Positions 7,630 through 14,798 of a DNA stretch of 22,359 nt are shown here, piece by piece; position 1 is the stretch's first letter; every line of letters starts with the position of its first letter. This DNA is from an uncultured Lachnoanaerobaculum sp. (lineage in GTDB: Bacteria; Bacillota; Clostridia; Lachnospirales; Lachnospiraceae). Below the pieces are notes generated by a model that did no database searches, had not been told where the DNA came from, and saw only the letters and a list, made by a program, of their open reading frames with translations. The translations under genes were made by a program, and so were the position numbers. Where the stretch lies: positions 1 through 22,359 of the forward strand of contig CAKAQP010000014.1 in assembly GCA_916720285.1 (NCBI GenBank). Reading direction: 5' to 3'.

Positions 7630-7666
7630 AAGAGGGCTATTACTGTAAAAAGTAGTAGCTTTCTTT
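7630..7666 (+). terminator. Terminator after the GH2 gene
   Basis: GCTATTACT (7636-7644) pairs with AGTAGTAGC (7651-7659) with one wobble, and the stem continues outward through AAGAGG/TTTCTT to about 15 bp. The 3' arm and what follows are T-rich (TTTCTTTACTTT). The downstream promoter begins within this T-rich run. Confidence 0.65.
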
Positions 7667-7668
7667 AC

Positions 7669-7697
7669 TTTACAAAAATATGTGAGATTGTTATTAT
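7669..7697 (+). promoter_or_regulatory. Promoter of the DUF512-der-plsY-gpsA-mgtA operon
   Basis: TTTACA (7669-7674) and TATTAT (7692-7697) are 17 bases apart, and TG at 7689-7690 makes an extended -10 (TGn-TATTAT). The predicted start is near 7703-7704. No other convincing promoter is seen up to 14776, so this probably drives five genes. Confidence 0.65.
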
Positions 7698-7712
7698 AAG
7701 AGGGAAAAAGTA

Positions 7713-7757
7713 ATGACTATAGTCATTTGCTATTTACAAATGAATGGAGTAAAATGA
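7713..7757 (+). CDS. Possible 14-residue leader peptide coupled to the radical SAM gene
   Basis: ATG at 7713 opens the peptide MTIVICYLQMNGVK, whose TGA overlaps the next gene's ATG as ATGA (7754-7757). AAGAGGG at 7698-7704 is well spaced as a ribosome site. However, the predicted transcription start is at about 7703-7704, which would exclude most of that site and leave the ATG with only about nine bases of leader. It could be a leaderless coupling peptide, a sign of a second upstream start, or chance. Confidence 0.25.
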   Translation: MTIVICYLQMNGVK

Positions 7758-9124
7758 ATTTTCATATAATAAAAAGCATTGCTAAAGGGTCTATAGCCGA
7801 GGAGCTTGAAATAGAGCCGGGAGATAAGCTTATATCTATCGACGGCAATGAAATAAAAGATGTATTAGATTATAGATATTATATAAATGCCGAAGCATTC
7901 ACCATGGTGATTGAAAAAGCAAATGGTGAAGAGTGGGAGCTGGATATTGAAAATGATTATGAAGATATAGGGCTTGAGTTTGAAGAGGGACTTATGAGCG
8001 ATTATAAATCCTGTACAAACAACTGTATATTCTGCTTTATAGATCAGATGCCACAGGGAATGAGAGAGACACTTTATTTTAAAGATGATGATTCCAGACT
8101 TTCCTTTTTACAAGGTAATTATGTAACACTCACAAATATGAAGGATGCAGATATAGACAGAATAATAAGATTTAATCTTGCCCCTATAAATATATCCGTA
8201 CATACTACAAATCCTGAACTTAGAAAAAAAATGCTTCACAATCGCTTTGCCGGAGAATCACTTAGATATATAGATAAGTTATATGAGAAAAATGTACCTA
8301 TGAACGGACAGGTGGTTATGTGTCCGGGGTATAATGACGGTGAAGAGTTAAAGCGCACATTAAATGATTTATTAAAATATGCCCCTACAATGGAGAGTGT
8401 ATCGGTAGTTCCTGTAGGCATTACAAAGTACAGGGACGATTTGACTAAACTGTCACTGGTTGATAAGGCTAAGGCGATAGAGACTATAGAAATCATAGAG
8501 GATATTCAAAGAAAGGCTATGAAAAAATGCAATATGCATTTTGCACAGGCAAGTGATGAATTTTATCTGATTGCAGAAAGAGAAATGCCGGATGAAGATA
8601 CCTATGACGGATATATTCAGCTTGAAAACGGTGTAGGAATGCTTAGACTTCTGAGTGAGGAAGTACAAGATGCGATAGAAACTTTGCAAATAGATAAAGA
8701 GGATGTACAAAAGGAAGAGGTTATAAGTATTGCAACAGCCATTTTGCCTGCACATTCCATGAAGGAACTTGCAAAAAAGGTTGAAAAAAGGTTTCCTTCA
8801 AAGAAGATAAATTTCTATACAATAAGAAATGATTTCTTTGGAGAAAGAATAACTGTAGCCGGACTTTTGACCGGAGTTGATATAATAAATCAGCTTAAGG
8901 GTAAGGAACTTGGTGACAGATTATTATTGTCGGTAAATATGTTTAGAAGCGGAGAAGAGGTATTGCTGGATGATTTGACCAGAACCGATATTGAAAGAGA
9001 ATTAAATGTCAAAACTGTTATTGTCGGTCAGTCAGGATATGATCTGGTTAATGCAATAGTTTCTGATAAGTATATAGAAGAAAATGCCTATAAGGCATAT
9101 GAAAAAGGAGTTAATAATGAGTAA
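7754..9124 (+). CDS. DUF512-family radical SAM protein with N-terminal PDZ-like domain
   Basis: A 456-residue cytoplasmic radical SAM enzyme of unknown reaction. The N-terminal 70 residues resemble a PDZ domain (KGSIAEELEIEPGDKLISID). The [4Fe-4S]-binding motif is CTNNCIFC, with C87, C91 and C94 in the canonical CX3CX2C spacing. The C-terminal third is the DUF512 domain (from about 310, including SIATAILPAHSM, FFGERITVAGLLTG and a final VIVGQSGYDLVNAI). I chose ATG 7754, preceded by GGAG at 7746-7749, because the PDZ-like domain starts there. An in-frame TTG at 7727 would only add nine unremarkable residues. The 3' end overlaps der by eight bases. This family is a frequent neighbour of der in Clostridia, which hints at a link to ribosomes or RNA, but the substrate is not known to me. 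Confidence 0.9.
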   Translation: MNFHIIKSIAKGSIAEELEIEPGDKLISIDGNEIKDVLDYRYYINAEAFTMVIEKANGEEWELDIENDYEDIGLEFEEGLMSDYKSCTNNCIFCFIDQMPQGMRETLYFKDDDSRLSFLQGNYVTLTNMKDADIDRIIRFNLAPINISVHTTNPELRKKMLHNRFAGESLRYIDKLYEKNVPMNGQVVMCPGYNDGEELKRTLNDLLKYAPTMESVSVVPVGITKYRDDLTKLSLVDKAKAIETIEIIEDIQRKAMKKCNMHFAQASDEFYLIAEREMPDEDTYDGYIQLENGVGMLRLLSEEVQDAIETLQIDKEDVQKEEVISIATAILPAHSMKELAKKVEKRFPSKKINFYTIRNDFFGERITVAGLLTGVDIINQLKGKELGDRLLLSVNMFRSGEEVLLDDLTRTDIERELNVKTVIVGQSGYDLVNAIVSDKYIEENAYKAYEKGVNNE

Positions 9125-10448
9125 ACCCGTAGTTGCCATTATAGGCAGGCCGAATGTAGGAAAGTCTACATTATTTAACGCCATAGCAGGGGAGCCTATT
9201 TCCATAGTAAAGGACACCCCGGGAGTGACAAGAGACAGAATATATGCCGATTGTACATGGCTGAATATGAATTTTACGCTTATAGATACAGGAGGTATAG
9301 AGCCTGACAGCAGTGATATTATACTTTCACAGATGAGGGAACAGGCTGAGATAGCTATAGAGACAGCAGATGTAATTGTATTTATTACAGATGTGCGTCA
9401 AGGACTGGTAGATTCCGATTCTAAGGTTTGTGATATGCTCAGAAAATCAAGAAAGCCGGTTGTACTTGCCGTAAATAAGGTTGACTCAATGGCTAAATTC
9501 GGAAATGATGTATATGAATTTTATAATCTTGGAATAGGAGATCCTATACCGGTATCGGCAGCATCCAGACTTGGAATAGGTGATTTGCTTGAGGCTGTAG
9601 CGGCACATTTTAAACATAAGGACACTGAGGATGAGGAGGATGATGACAGACCGAGAATTGCCATAGTCGGAAAGCCGAATGTAGGTAAATCATCTATTAT
9701 AAACAGACTTACAGGTCAAAACAGAGTAATCGTATCGGATATTGCGGGTACTACAAGAGATGCTATAGACACTGTGGTTGTAAATAATAAACAGGAGTAT
9801 GTTTTTATTGATACAGCAGGTCTTAGAAGAAAATCAAAGGTAAAAGAGGATATTGAAAGATATTCAATAATCAGAACTGTAACAGCTGTAGACAGAGCTG
9901 ATGTTGTAATCCTTGTTATTGATGCCAATGAGGGTGTCACAGAACAGGATGCAAAGATTGCAGGAATTGCCCATGACAAGGGTAAGGGTATTATTGTTGC
10001 TGTAAATAAATGGGATCTTGTTGAAAAGGATAATAAGACTATATATGAGTACACCAATAATATAAAGAGAATACTTTCATTTATGCCGTATGCGGAGTTT
10101 GTCTTTATATCTGCACTAAGCGGTCAGAGACTTCAAAAGCTCTTTGAAATGATAGATATTGTAAGAGAGAATCAGACACTTAGAATACAGACAGGTGTAT
10201 TAAATGAGATAATCTCAGAAGCTACAGTAATGCAGCAGCCACCGTCTGATAAGGGTAAGAGACTTAAGATTTTCTATACCACACAGGTAGCGGTAAAGCC
10301 GCCTACATTTGTTATTTTTGTAAATATAAAGCAACTTATGCATTTCTCCTATCAAAGATATTTGGAGAACAAGATCAGAGAGGCCTTTGGATTTAAGGGT
10401 ACATCTATAAGATTTATTATCAGAGAAAGAGGAGAGGACGCCAAATAA
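9117..10448 (+). CDS. der: Ribosome biogenesis GTPase Der
   Basis: A 443-residue essential GTPase (EngA) with two tandem G domains and a C-terminal KH-like domain, which binds the maturing 50S subunit. The first P-loop GRPNVGKS is at residues 10-17 and the second GKPNVGKS at 185-192. DTPGVTRDRIYAD and DIAGTTRDAID supply the switch I regions. DTGG and DTAGLRRKSKV supply the G3 motifs, and NKVD and NKWD the G4 motifs. The KH-like tail ends in GFKGTSIRFIIRER. The start is ATG 9117, six bases after AAAGGAG, inside the end of the radical SAM gene. An in-frame ATG at 9084 would add a non-conserved leader before the usual MSKPVVAIIG start. The TAA shares a base with the plsY ATG. Confidence 0.97.
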   Translation: MSKPVVAIIGRPNVGKSTLFNAIAGEPISIVKDTPGVTRDRIYADCTWLNMNFTLIDTGGIEPDSSDIILSQMREQAEIAIETADVIVFITDVRQGLVDSDSKVCDMLRKSRKPVVLAVNKVDSMAKFGNDVYEFYNLGIGDPIPVSAASRLGIGDLLEAVAAHFKHKDTEDEEDDDRPRIAIVGKPNVGKSSIINRLTGQNRVIVSDIAGTTRDAIDTVVVNNKQEYVFIDTAGLRRKSKVKEDIERYSIIRTVTAVDRADVVILVIDANEGVTEQDAKIAGIAHDKGKGIIVAVNKWDLVEKDNKTIYEYTNNIKRILSFMPYAEFVFISALSGQRLQKLFEMIDIVRENQTLRIQTGVLNEIISEATVMQQPPSDKGKRLKIFYTTQVAVKPPTFVIFVNIKQLMHFSYQRYLENKIREAFGFKGTSIRFIIRERGEDAK

Positions 10449-11080
10449 TGCTTAGAATTCTTCTGTTAATAATAGGTTATTTTATCGGAAATATTGAGAC
10501 GGGATATATATTTGGAAAGCTCAATAAGATGGATATAAGAAATTACGGTTCGGGAAACGCCGGTGCTACAAATACTCTTAGGGTACTTGGTCCAAAAGCG
10601 GGACTTATAGTTTTTCTTGGAGATTTTTGTAAATCTTTGATACCATGTCTGGTTGTAAGATATATTTTCAGAGATAATGTCAGCCTCAGCTATGTATACA
10701 TGCTTTATATCGGACTTGGAGTAGTGCTTGGTCACAACTTCCCGTTCTATCTTGGATTTAAGGGAGGAAAGGGAGTTGCTTCAACAGCAGGTATAATAAT
10801 GGCTCTTGATTATAGAATTGCTTTTGTTTGTCTGGCTATATTTATCTTGATAGTTGCAATAAAAAGATATGTATCACTTGCATCAATAGTTGTAATGATT
10901 ATTTTTATCGGTATGTCACATATGCTGGTAAAGACCAATTACGGTTTTACAGACGGAAGCTCACCGATGGAGTTTAGACTTTTGGTGGTGATTATCGGAT
11001 TTTTATCAATATTTATGCACAGAGCAAATATAAAGAGACTTTTGAGTGGGACTGAGAATAAAATAGGGAAAAAGGTGTGA
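10448..11080 (+). CDS. plsY: Acyl-phosphate:glycerol-3-phosphate acyltransferase PlsY
   Basis: An integral membrane enzyme that transfers the acyl group of acyl-phosphate to sn-glycerol 3-phosphate, making lysophosphatidic acid, the first step of phospholipid synthesis. The 210-residue chain has several hydrophobic segments. It carries the family motifs GSGNAGATNT at residues 34-43 and HNFPFYLGFKGGKGVAS at 96-112. The ATG overlaps the der stop (TAATG), with AGGAG about a dozen bases upstream. Its substrate is the product of the next gene, gpsA, so the pair forms a functional unit feeding membrane lipid synthesis. Confidence 0.96.
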   Translation: MLRILLLIIGYFIGNIETGYIFGKLNKMDIRNYGSGNAGATNTLRVLGPKAGLIVFLGDFCKSLIPCLVVRYIFRDNVSLSYVYMLYIGLGVVLGHNFPFYLGFKGGKGVASTAGIIMALDYRIAFVCLAIFILIVAIKRYVSLASIVVMIIFIGMSHMLVKTNYGFTDGSSPMEFRLLVVIIGFLSIFMHRANIKRLLSGTENKIGKKV

Positions 11081-11082
11081 AA

Positions 11083-12081
11083 ATGAATATTTCGGTTATT
11101 GGTTCAGGTACTTGGGGTATGGCACTTGCAAGACTCCTATTTGATAACGGGCACAGTATAAGGGTATGGTCCGCAATTGAAAGCGAGATAAAGGAACTTA
11201 GAGAAACCCGTACACATAAAAATCTTCCGGGTGTTGTATTTGATGAAGCTATCAGATTTGAAACAGATTTGGAAGTTGCTATGGAAGGCGCCAAGATTTG
11301 TGTGCTTTCAGTGCCATCTATTTTTACAAGAAGTACTGCAAAAAGAATGGCACCGTTTTATGAAGAAGGACAAATTATTGTAAACGTCGCAAAGGGTATT
11401 GAAGAAAATACTCTTGAAATACTTACAGAGCAGATTTCGGATGAGATAAAGAATGCAAATGTTGCGGTACTCTCAGGACCGAGTCATGCGGAAGAGGTGG
11501 TAAGACTTCTGCCTACCACATGTGTAGCCGGAGCAAATGATTTAAAGACTGCTGAGCTGATTCAGTCTGTATTTATGAGTCCGGTATTCAGAGTATACAC
11601 TTCTACAGATATGCTTGGTATTGAGCTTGGCGGTTCGCTAAAAAATGTTATAGCACTTGCGGCAGGTATCTCAGACGGACTTGGCTATGGTGACAATGCC
11701 AAGGCTGCTCTTATTACCAGAGGAATTGTTGAAATAAGCAGACTCGGTACAGCTATGGGAGCAAGAATAGAGACATTCTACGGGTTGTCAGGTATCGGTG
11801 ATCTTATAGTTACCTGTGCAAGTAAGCACAGCAGAAACAGAAAAGCCGGTATGCTTATGGGACAGGGAATGACTATGGATGAGGCTATGAAAGAGGTGGC
11901 AATGGTGGTGGAAGGTGTATATTCCGCAAAAGCCGCCAAGGCTTTGGCAGATAAATACAATATCTGTATGCCTATTGTTGATGAGGTAAATGCCGTACTT
12001 TTTGAAAATAAGGATCCTAAGCAGGCGGTGGATGCACTGATGCTTAGAGACAGGATATCGGAGAGTATAACGGGGATGTAA
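11083..12081 (+). CDS. gpsA: Glycerol-3-phosphate dehydrogenase [NAD(P)+]
   Basis: Reduces dihydroxyacetone phosphate to sn-glycerol 3-phosphate, the backbone used by PlsY, in the cytoplasm. The Rossmann motif GSGTWG is at residues 7-12. GPSHAEEVVRLLPT and ELGGSLKNVIALAAGISDGL follow, with the catalytic lysine at about K187. The substrate-binding region GLSGIGDLIVTCASKHSRNR is intact. At 332 residues it has the normal family length. I chose ATG 11083 (AAAGGTG just upstream), which gives the usual MNISVIGSG start. A GTG at 11077 overlapping the plsY stop (GTGA) would add only two residues and is also possible. One base separates the stop from the next ATG. Confidence 0.95.
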   Translation: MNISVIGSGTWGMALARLLFDNGHSIRVWSAIESEIKELRETRTHKNLPGVVFDEAIRFETDLEVAMEGAKICVLSVPSIFTRSTAKRMAPFYEEGQIIVNVAKGIEENTLEILTEQISDEIKNANVAVLSGPSHAEEVVRLLPTTCVAGANDLKTAELIQSVFMSPVFRVYTSTDMLGIELGGSLKNVIALAAGISDGLGYGDNAKAALITRGIVEISRLGTAMGARIETFYGLSGIGDLIVTCASKHSRNRKAGMLMGQGMTMDEAMKEVAMVVEGVYSAKAAKALADKYNICMPIVDEVNAVLFENKDPKQAVDALMLRDRISESITGM

Positions 12082-12082
12082 G

Positions 12083-14776
12083 ATGAATAAAAATATAGAT
12101 TACATGGCAACCAACTCGCTTGAGGATATAAAATCCTATCTTGGTACGGATTTAGATGGACTCAGTGAAGAAGCTGTTCAAAAAAACAGGGAGAAGTATG
12201 GAGCAAATAAGGTAAGAAAGGAAAAGAAAAAGTCACTTGCCAAAAAGCTTGAGGAAGCTTTTATAAATCCTTTTACAGTCGTACTTGTTTGTTTAGCTGT
12301 TGTATCTACAGTAACGGATATTGTATTTCCGATACTGCATATGTTCGGAAATACAAAAAAGGATTTCAACCCTATTACCGTAATTATTATTTTAACAATG
12401 GTATTTGTGTCAGGTGTACTCAGGTTTATTCAGGAGGGTAGAAGCGGTGATGCCGCAGAGAAGCTGCTTGCTATGATTAAAACCACATGTACCGTGACAA
12501 GAAAGAATAAAAATCATATAGAAATTCCTTTGGATGAAGCTGTAGTAGGTGATATAGTTTACCTTTCGGCAGGAGATATGATTCCTGCCGATGTAAGGAT
12601 AATAGAGGCAAAGGATCTTTTTGTCAGTCAATCAAGCTTAAGCGGTGAGAGCGAACCTATAGAAAAGCTTGCCACGGTCTGTGAAAAGAAGGACAATATC
12701 ACAGAATATACTAATATAGCTTTTATGGGAAGCAGTGTTATATCGGGAAGTGCCGCTGCAGTTGTTATAGCGGTCGGAGACAATACGCTTTTCGGTTCAA
12801 TGACTTTGGCAATATCCGGTGAGTCTGTGGAAACAAACTTTACAAAGGGAGTCAATGCGGTTTCATGGGTACTTATCAGGTTTATGCTTGTAATGGTACC
12901 CTTAGTCTTTGTTATCAACGGAGTAACAAAGGGCAACTGGATATCGGCATTTTTATTTGCCATATCGGTTGCGGTAGGATTGACACCTGAAATGCTTCCT
13001 ATGATTGTAACAAGTTGCCTTGCAAAAGGTGCTGTATCAATGAGTAAAAAGAAGACTATTGTAAAGAATCTGAATTCTATACAAAACTTCGGAGCTATGG
13101 ATATTCTGTGTACAGACAAAACAGGCACATTGACTCAGGACAGAGTAGTACTTGAGTATCATTTGAACATAAAGGGAGATGAGGATTCAAGAGTACTCAG
13201 ATACGGATATCTTAACAGCTACTTTCAGACAGGTTATAAAAATCTTATGGACCTTGCCATAATTCAAAGGACTGAGGAAGAAGAGGAAAACGACTCACAA
13301 CTTCTTGATTTGTCGGAAAACTATAAAAAAATTGATGAGATACCTTTTGACTTTAATAGAAGAAGATTAACCACAGTAGTACAAAATAATGCAGGTACTA
13401 TAAAAATGGTTACAAAGGGAGCGTTTGAAGAAATGCTTTCTATATGTTCTTTTGCGGAATACAACGGAAATGTTCAGCCTATAACAAATGACTTTAGACA
13501 AAGAATTCTGGAAACAGCAGATATACTAAATGAAAAAGGATTTAGAGTGCTTGCAATTGCCAGAAAAGATATAAAAAAGCAAAGTTGTAATGTTGAAGAT
13601 GAATCTGAGATGATTCTTATGGGCTATCTGGCATTTCTTGATCCGCCTAAGGAGTCGGCTGCAAATGCCATAAAAGCTCTGAAAGAGCATGGCGTCAGAA
13701 CGAAGATTCTTACAGGTGATAATGAAAAAGTTACAAAAACAATATGTAAGCAGGTCGGTCTTGAAGTAAGAAATATGCTGCTTGGCAGTGATATTGAAAA
13801 GATGGACGATGAAGAGCTTAAGAAAACGGCAGAGATAACAGATGTATTTGCAAAGCTTACCCCAAGTCAGAAATCAAGAGTGGTATCGGTACTTAGAGAT
13901 AACGGACATACTGTAGGCTTTATGGGTGACGGAATAAATGATGCGGCGGCAATGAAGGTTGCGGATATCGGAATTTCTGTGGATACGGCTGTGGATGTGG
14001 CAAAGGAGTCTGCAGATATTATACTTCTTGAAAAGGATCTTATGGTTTTAGAGTCCGGAATCATAGAAGGACGAAAGACATTTGCAAATATGATAAAGTA
14101 CATTAAGATGACGGCTTCATCAAACTTCGGAAATATGTTCTCAGTTTTGGGTGCCAGTGCACTTTTGCCTTTCCTGCCTATGGAGAGTATGCATCTTATT
14201 TTGTTGAATCTGATTTATGACTCATGTTGCAGTGCTATTCCATGGGATAATGTTGATGAAGAATTTATTAAGTTACCGAAAAAATGGGATGCTTCAAGTA
14301 TAGGCAAATTTATGGTATGGATAGGGCCTACAAGTTCAATCTTTGACTTTGCAACATTTGCATTTATGTATTTTGTTTTCTGTCCGCATTTTGTAAGCTA
14401 TGGAGTAACATATAATAATCTTGCAAGTCATTTTACCGGTGATGAGCTTAATATGATAAGAGCTTCTTATGTTGCAATGTTTCAGACAGGATGGTTTGTG
14501 GAGTCGATGTGGAGTCAGTCATTGGTTATACATATGATTCGTACAATGAAGTTGCCTTTTATACAAAGTCGCGCGTCAGCACAGCTTACATTACTGAATT
14601 TCTTCGGAATAATCTTTATTACAATTATTCCGTTTACACTGCTTGGTAAAGTACTGGGATTTTCATCATTGCCTTTATCATTCTTTTTATTTCTTTTACC
14701 ATGTGTATTGGCATACATGATACTTGTAACAGCAGTAAAAAAGGCTTATATTCACTGTCACAAAGAGTGGTTGTAA
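12083..14776 (+). CDS. mgtA: P-type ATPase, MgtA/MgtB-type magnesium importer
   Basis: An 897-residue P-type ATPase, probably importing Mg2+ across the cytoplasmic membrane. Signatures in order: an N-terminal cation-ATPase domain, the actuator loop SGESEP at 187-192, the membrane motif GLTPEMLPMI, the phosphorylation site DKTGTLT with D345, TGDN at about 544, and GDGINDA at 615-621. The C-terminal membrane half has TASSNFGNMFSVLGA, LIYDSCCSAIPWDNVDEEF and FMVWIGPTSSIFDF. These are closer to MgtA/MgtB than to Ca2+ or H+ pumps. GGGG at 12072-12075 is seven bases before the ATG, and the gene is one base after gpsA, so it is transcribed with lipid and ribosome genes rather than from its own Mg2+-sensing leader. 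No M-box leader is present. In many Firmicutes spoIVA follows gpsA instead. Confidence 0.9.
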   Translation: MNKNIDYMATNSLEDIKSYLGTDLDGLSEEAVQKNREKYGANKVRKEKKKSLAKKLEEAFINPFTVVLVCLAVVSTVTDIVFPILHMFGNTKKDFNPITVIIILTMVFVSGVLRFIQEGRSGDAAEKLLAMIKTTCTVTRKNKNHIEIPLDEAVVGDIVYLSAGDMIPADVRIIEAKDLFVSQSSLSGESEPIEKLATVCEKKDNITEYTNIAFMGSSVISGSAAAVVIAVGDNTLFGSMTLAISGESVETNFTKGVNAVSWVLIRFMLVMVPLVFVINGVTKGNWISAFLFAISVAVGLTPEMLPMIVTSCLAKGAVSMSKKKTIVKNLNSIQNFGAMDILCTDKTGTLTQDRVVLEYHLNIKGDEDSRVLRYGYLNSYFQTGYKNLMDLAIIQRTEEEEENDSQLLDLSENYKKIDEIPFDFNRRRLTTVVQNNAGTIKMVTKGAFEEMLSICSFAEYNGNVQPITNDFRQRILETADILNEKGFRVLAIARKDIKKQSCNVEDESEMILMGYLAFLDPPKESAANAIKALKEHGVRTKILTGDNEKVTKTICKQVGLEVRNMLLGSDIEKMDDEELKKTAEITDVFAKLTPSQKSRVVSVLRDNGHTVGFMGDGINDAAAMKVADIGISVDTAVDVAKESADIILLEKDLMVLESGIIEGRKTFANMIKYIKMTASSNFGNMFSVLGASALLPFLPMESMHLILLNLIYDSCCSAIPWDNVDEEFIKLPKKWDASSIGKFMVWIGPTSSIFDFATFAFMYFVFCPHFVSYGVTYNNLASHFTGDELNMIRASYVAMFQTGWFVESMWSQSLVIHMIRTMKLPFIQSRASAQLTLLNFFGIIFITIIPFTLLGKVLGFSSLPLSFFLFLLPCVLAYMILVTAVKKAYIHCHKEWL

Positions 14777-14790
14777 CAGTGAACAAAGCC
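14743..14790. terminator. Bidirectional terminator overlapping the mgtA 3' end
   Basis: GGCTT (14743-14747) and TTCACTGT (14751-14758) pair with ACAGTGAA (14776-14783) and AAGCC (14786-14790), with ACAA/TTGT continuing the inner stem after one mismatch. On - the stem is followed by six T residues (14742-14737), a strong terminator for the NFACT gene. On + it is followed by an AT-rich stretch with TTATTTTT. The left arm lies inside the last codons of mgtA. Confidence 0.75.
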
Positions 14791-14798
14791 CTTATAAA

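Noticed and set aside
7727..7753. TTG start nine codons upstream for the radical SAM gene
   Set aside because: It has no ribosome site at proper spacing, and the PDZ-like domain begins at the ATG at 7754.
9084..9116. Upstream ATG for der
   Set aside because: It would add eleven residues before the conserved MSKPVVAIIGRPNVGKS start, while AAAGGAG is well placed for ATG 9117.
12060..12083. M-box Mg2+ riboswitch for mgtA
   Set aside because: Only one base separates gpsA from mgtA, so there is no room for a leader.
12628..13128. 166-codon minus-strand open frame inside mgtA
   Set aside because: It lies wholly inside a well-supported ATPase gene, and its product is unlike any family I know.
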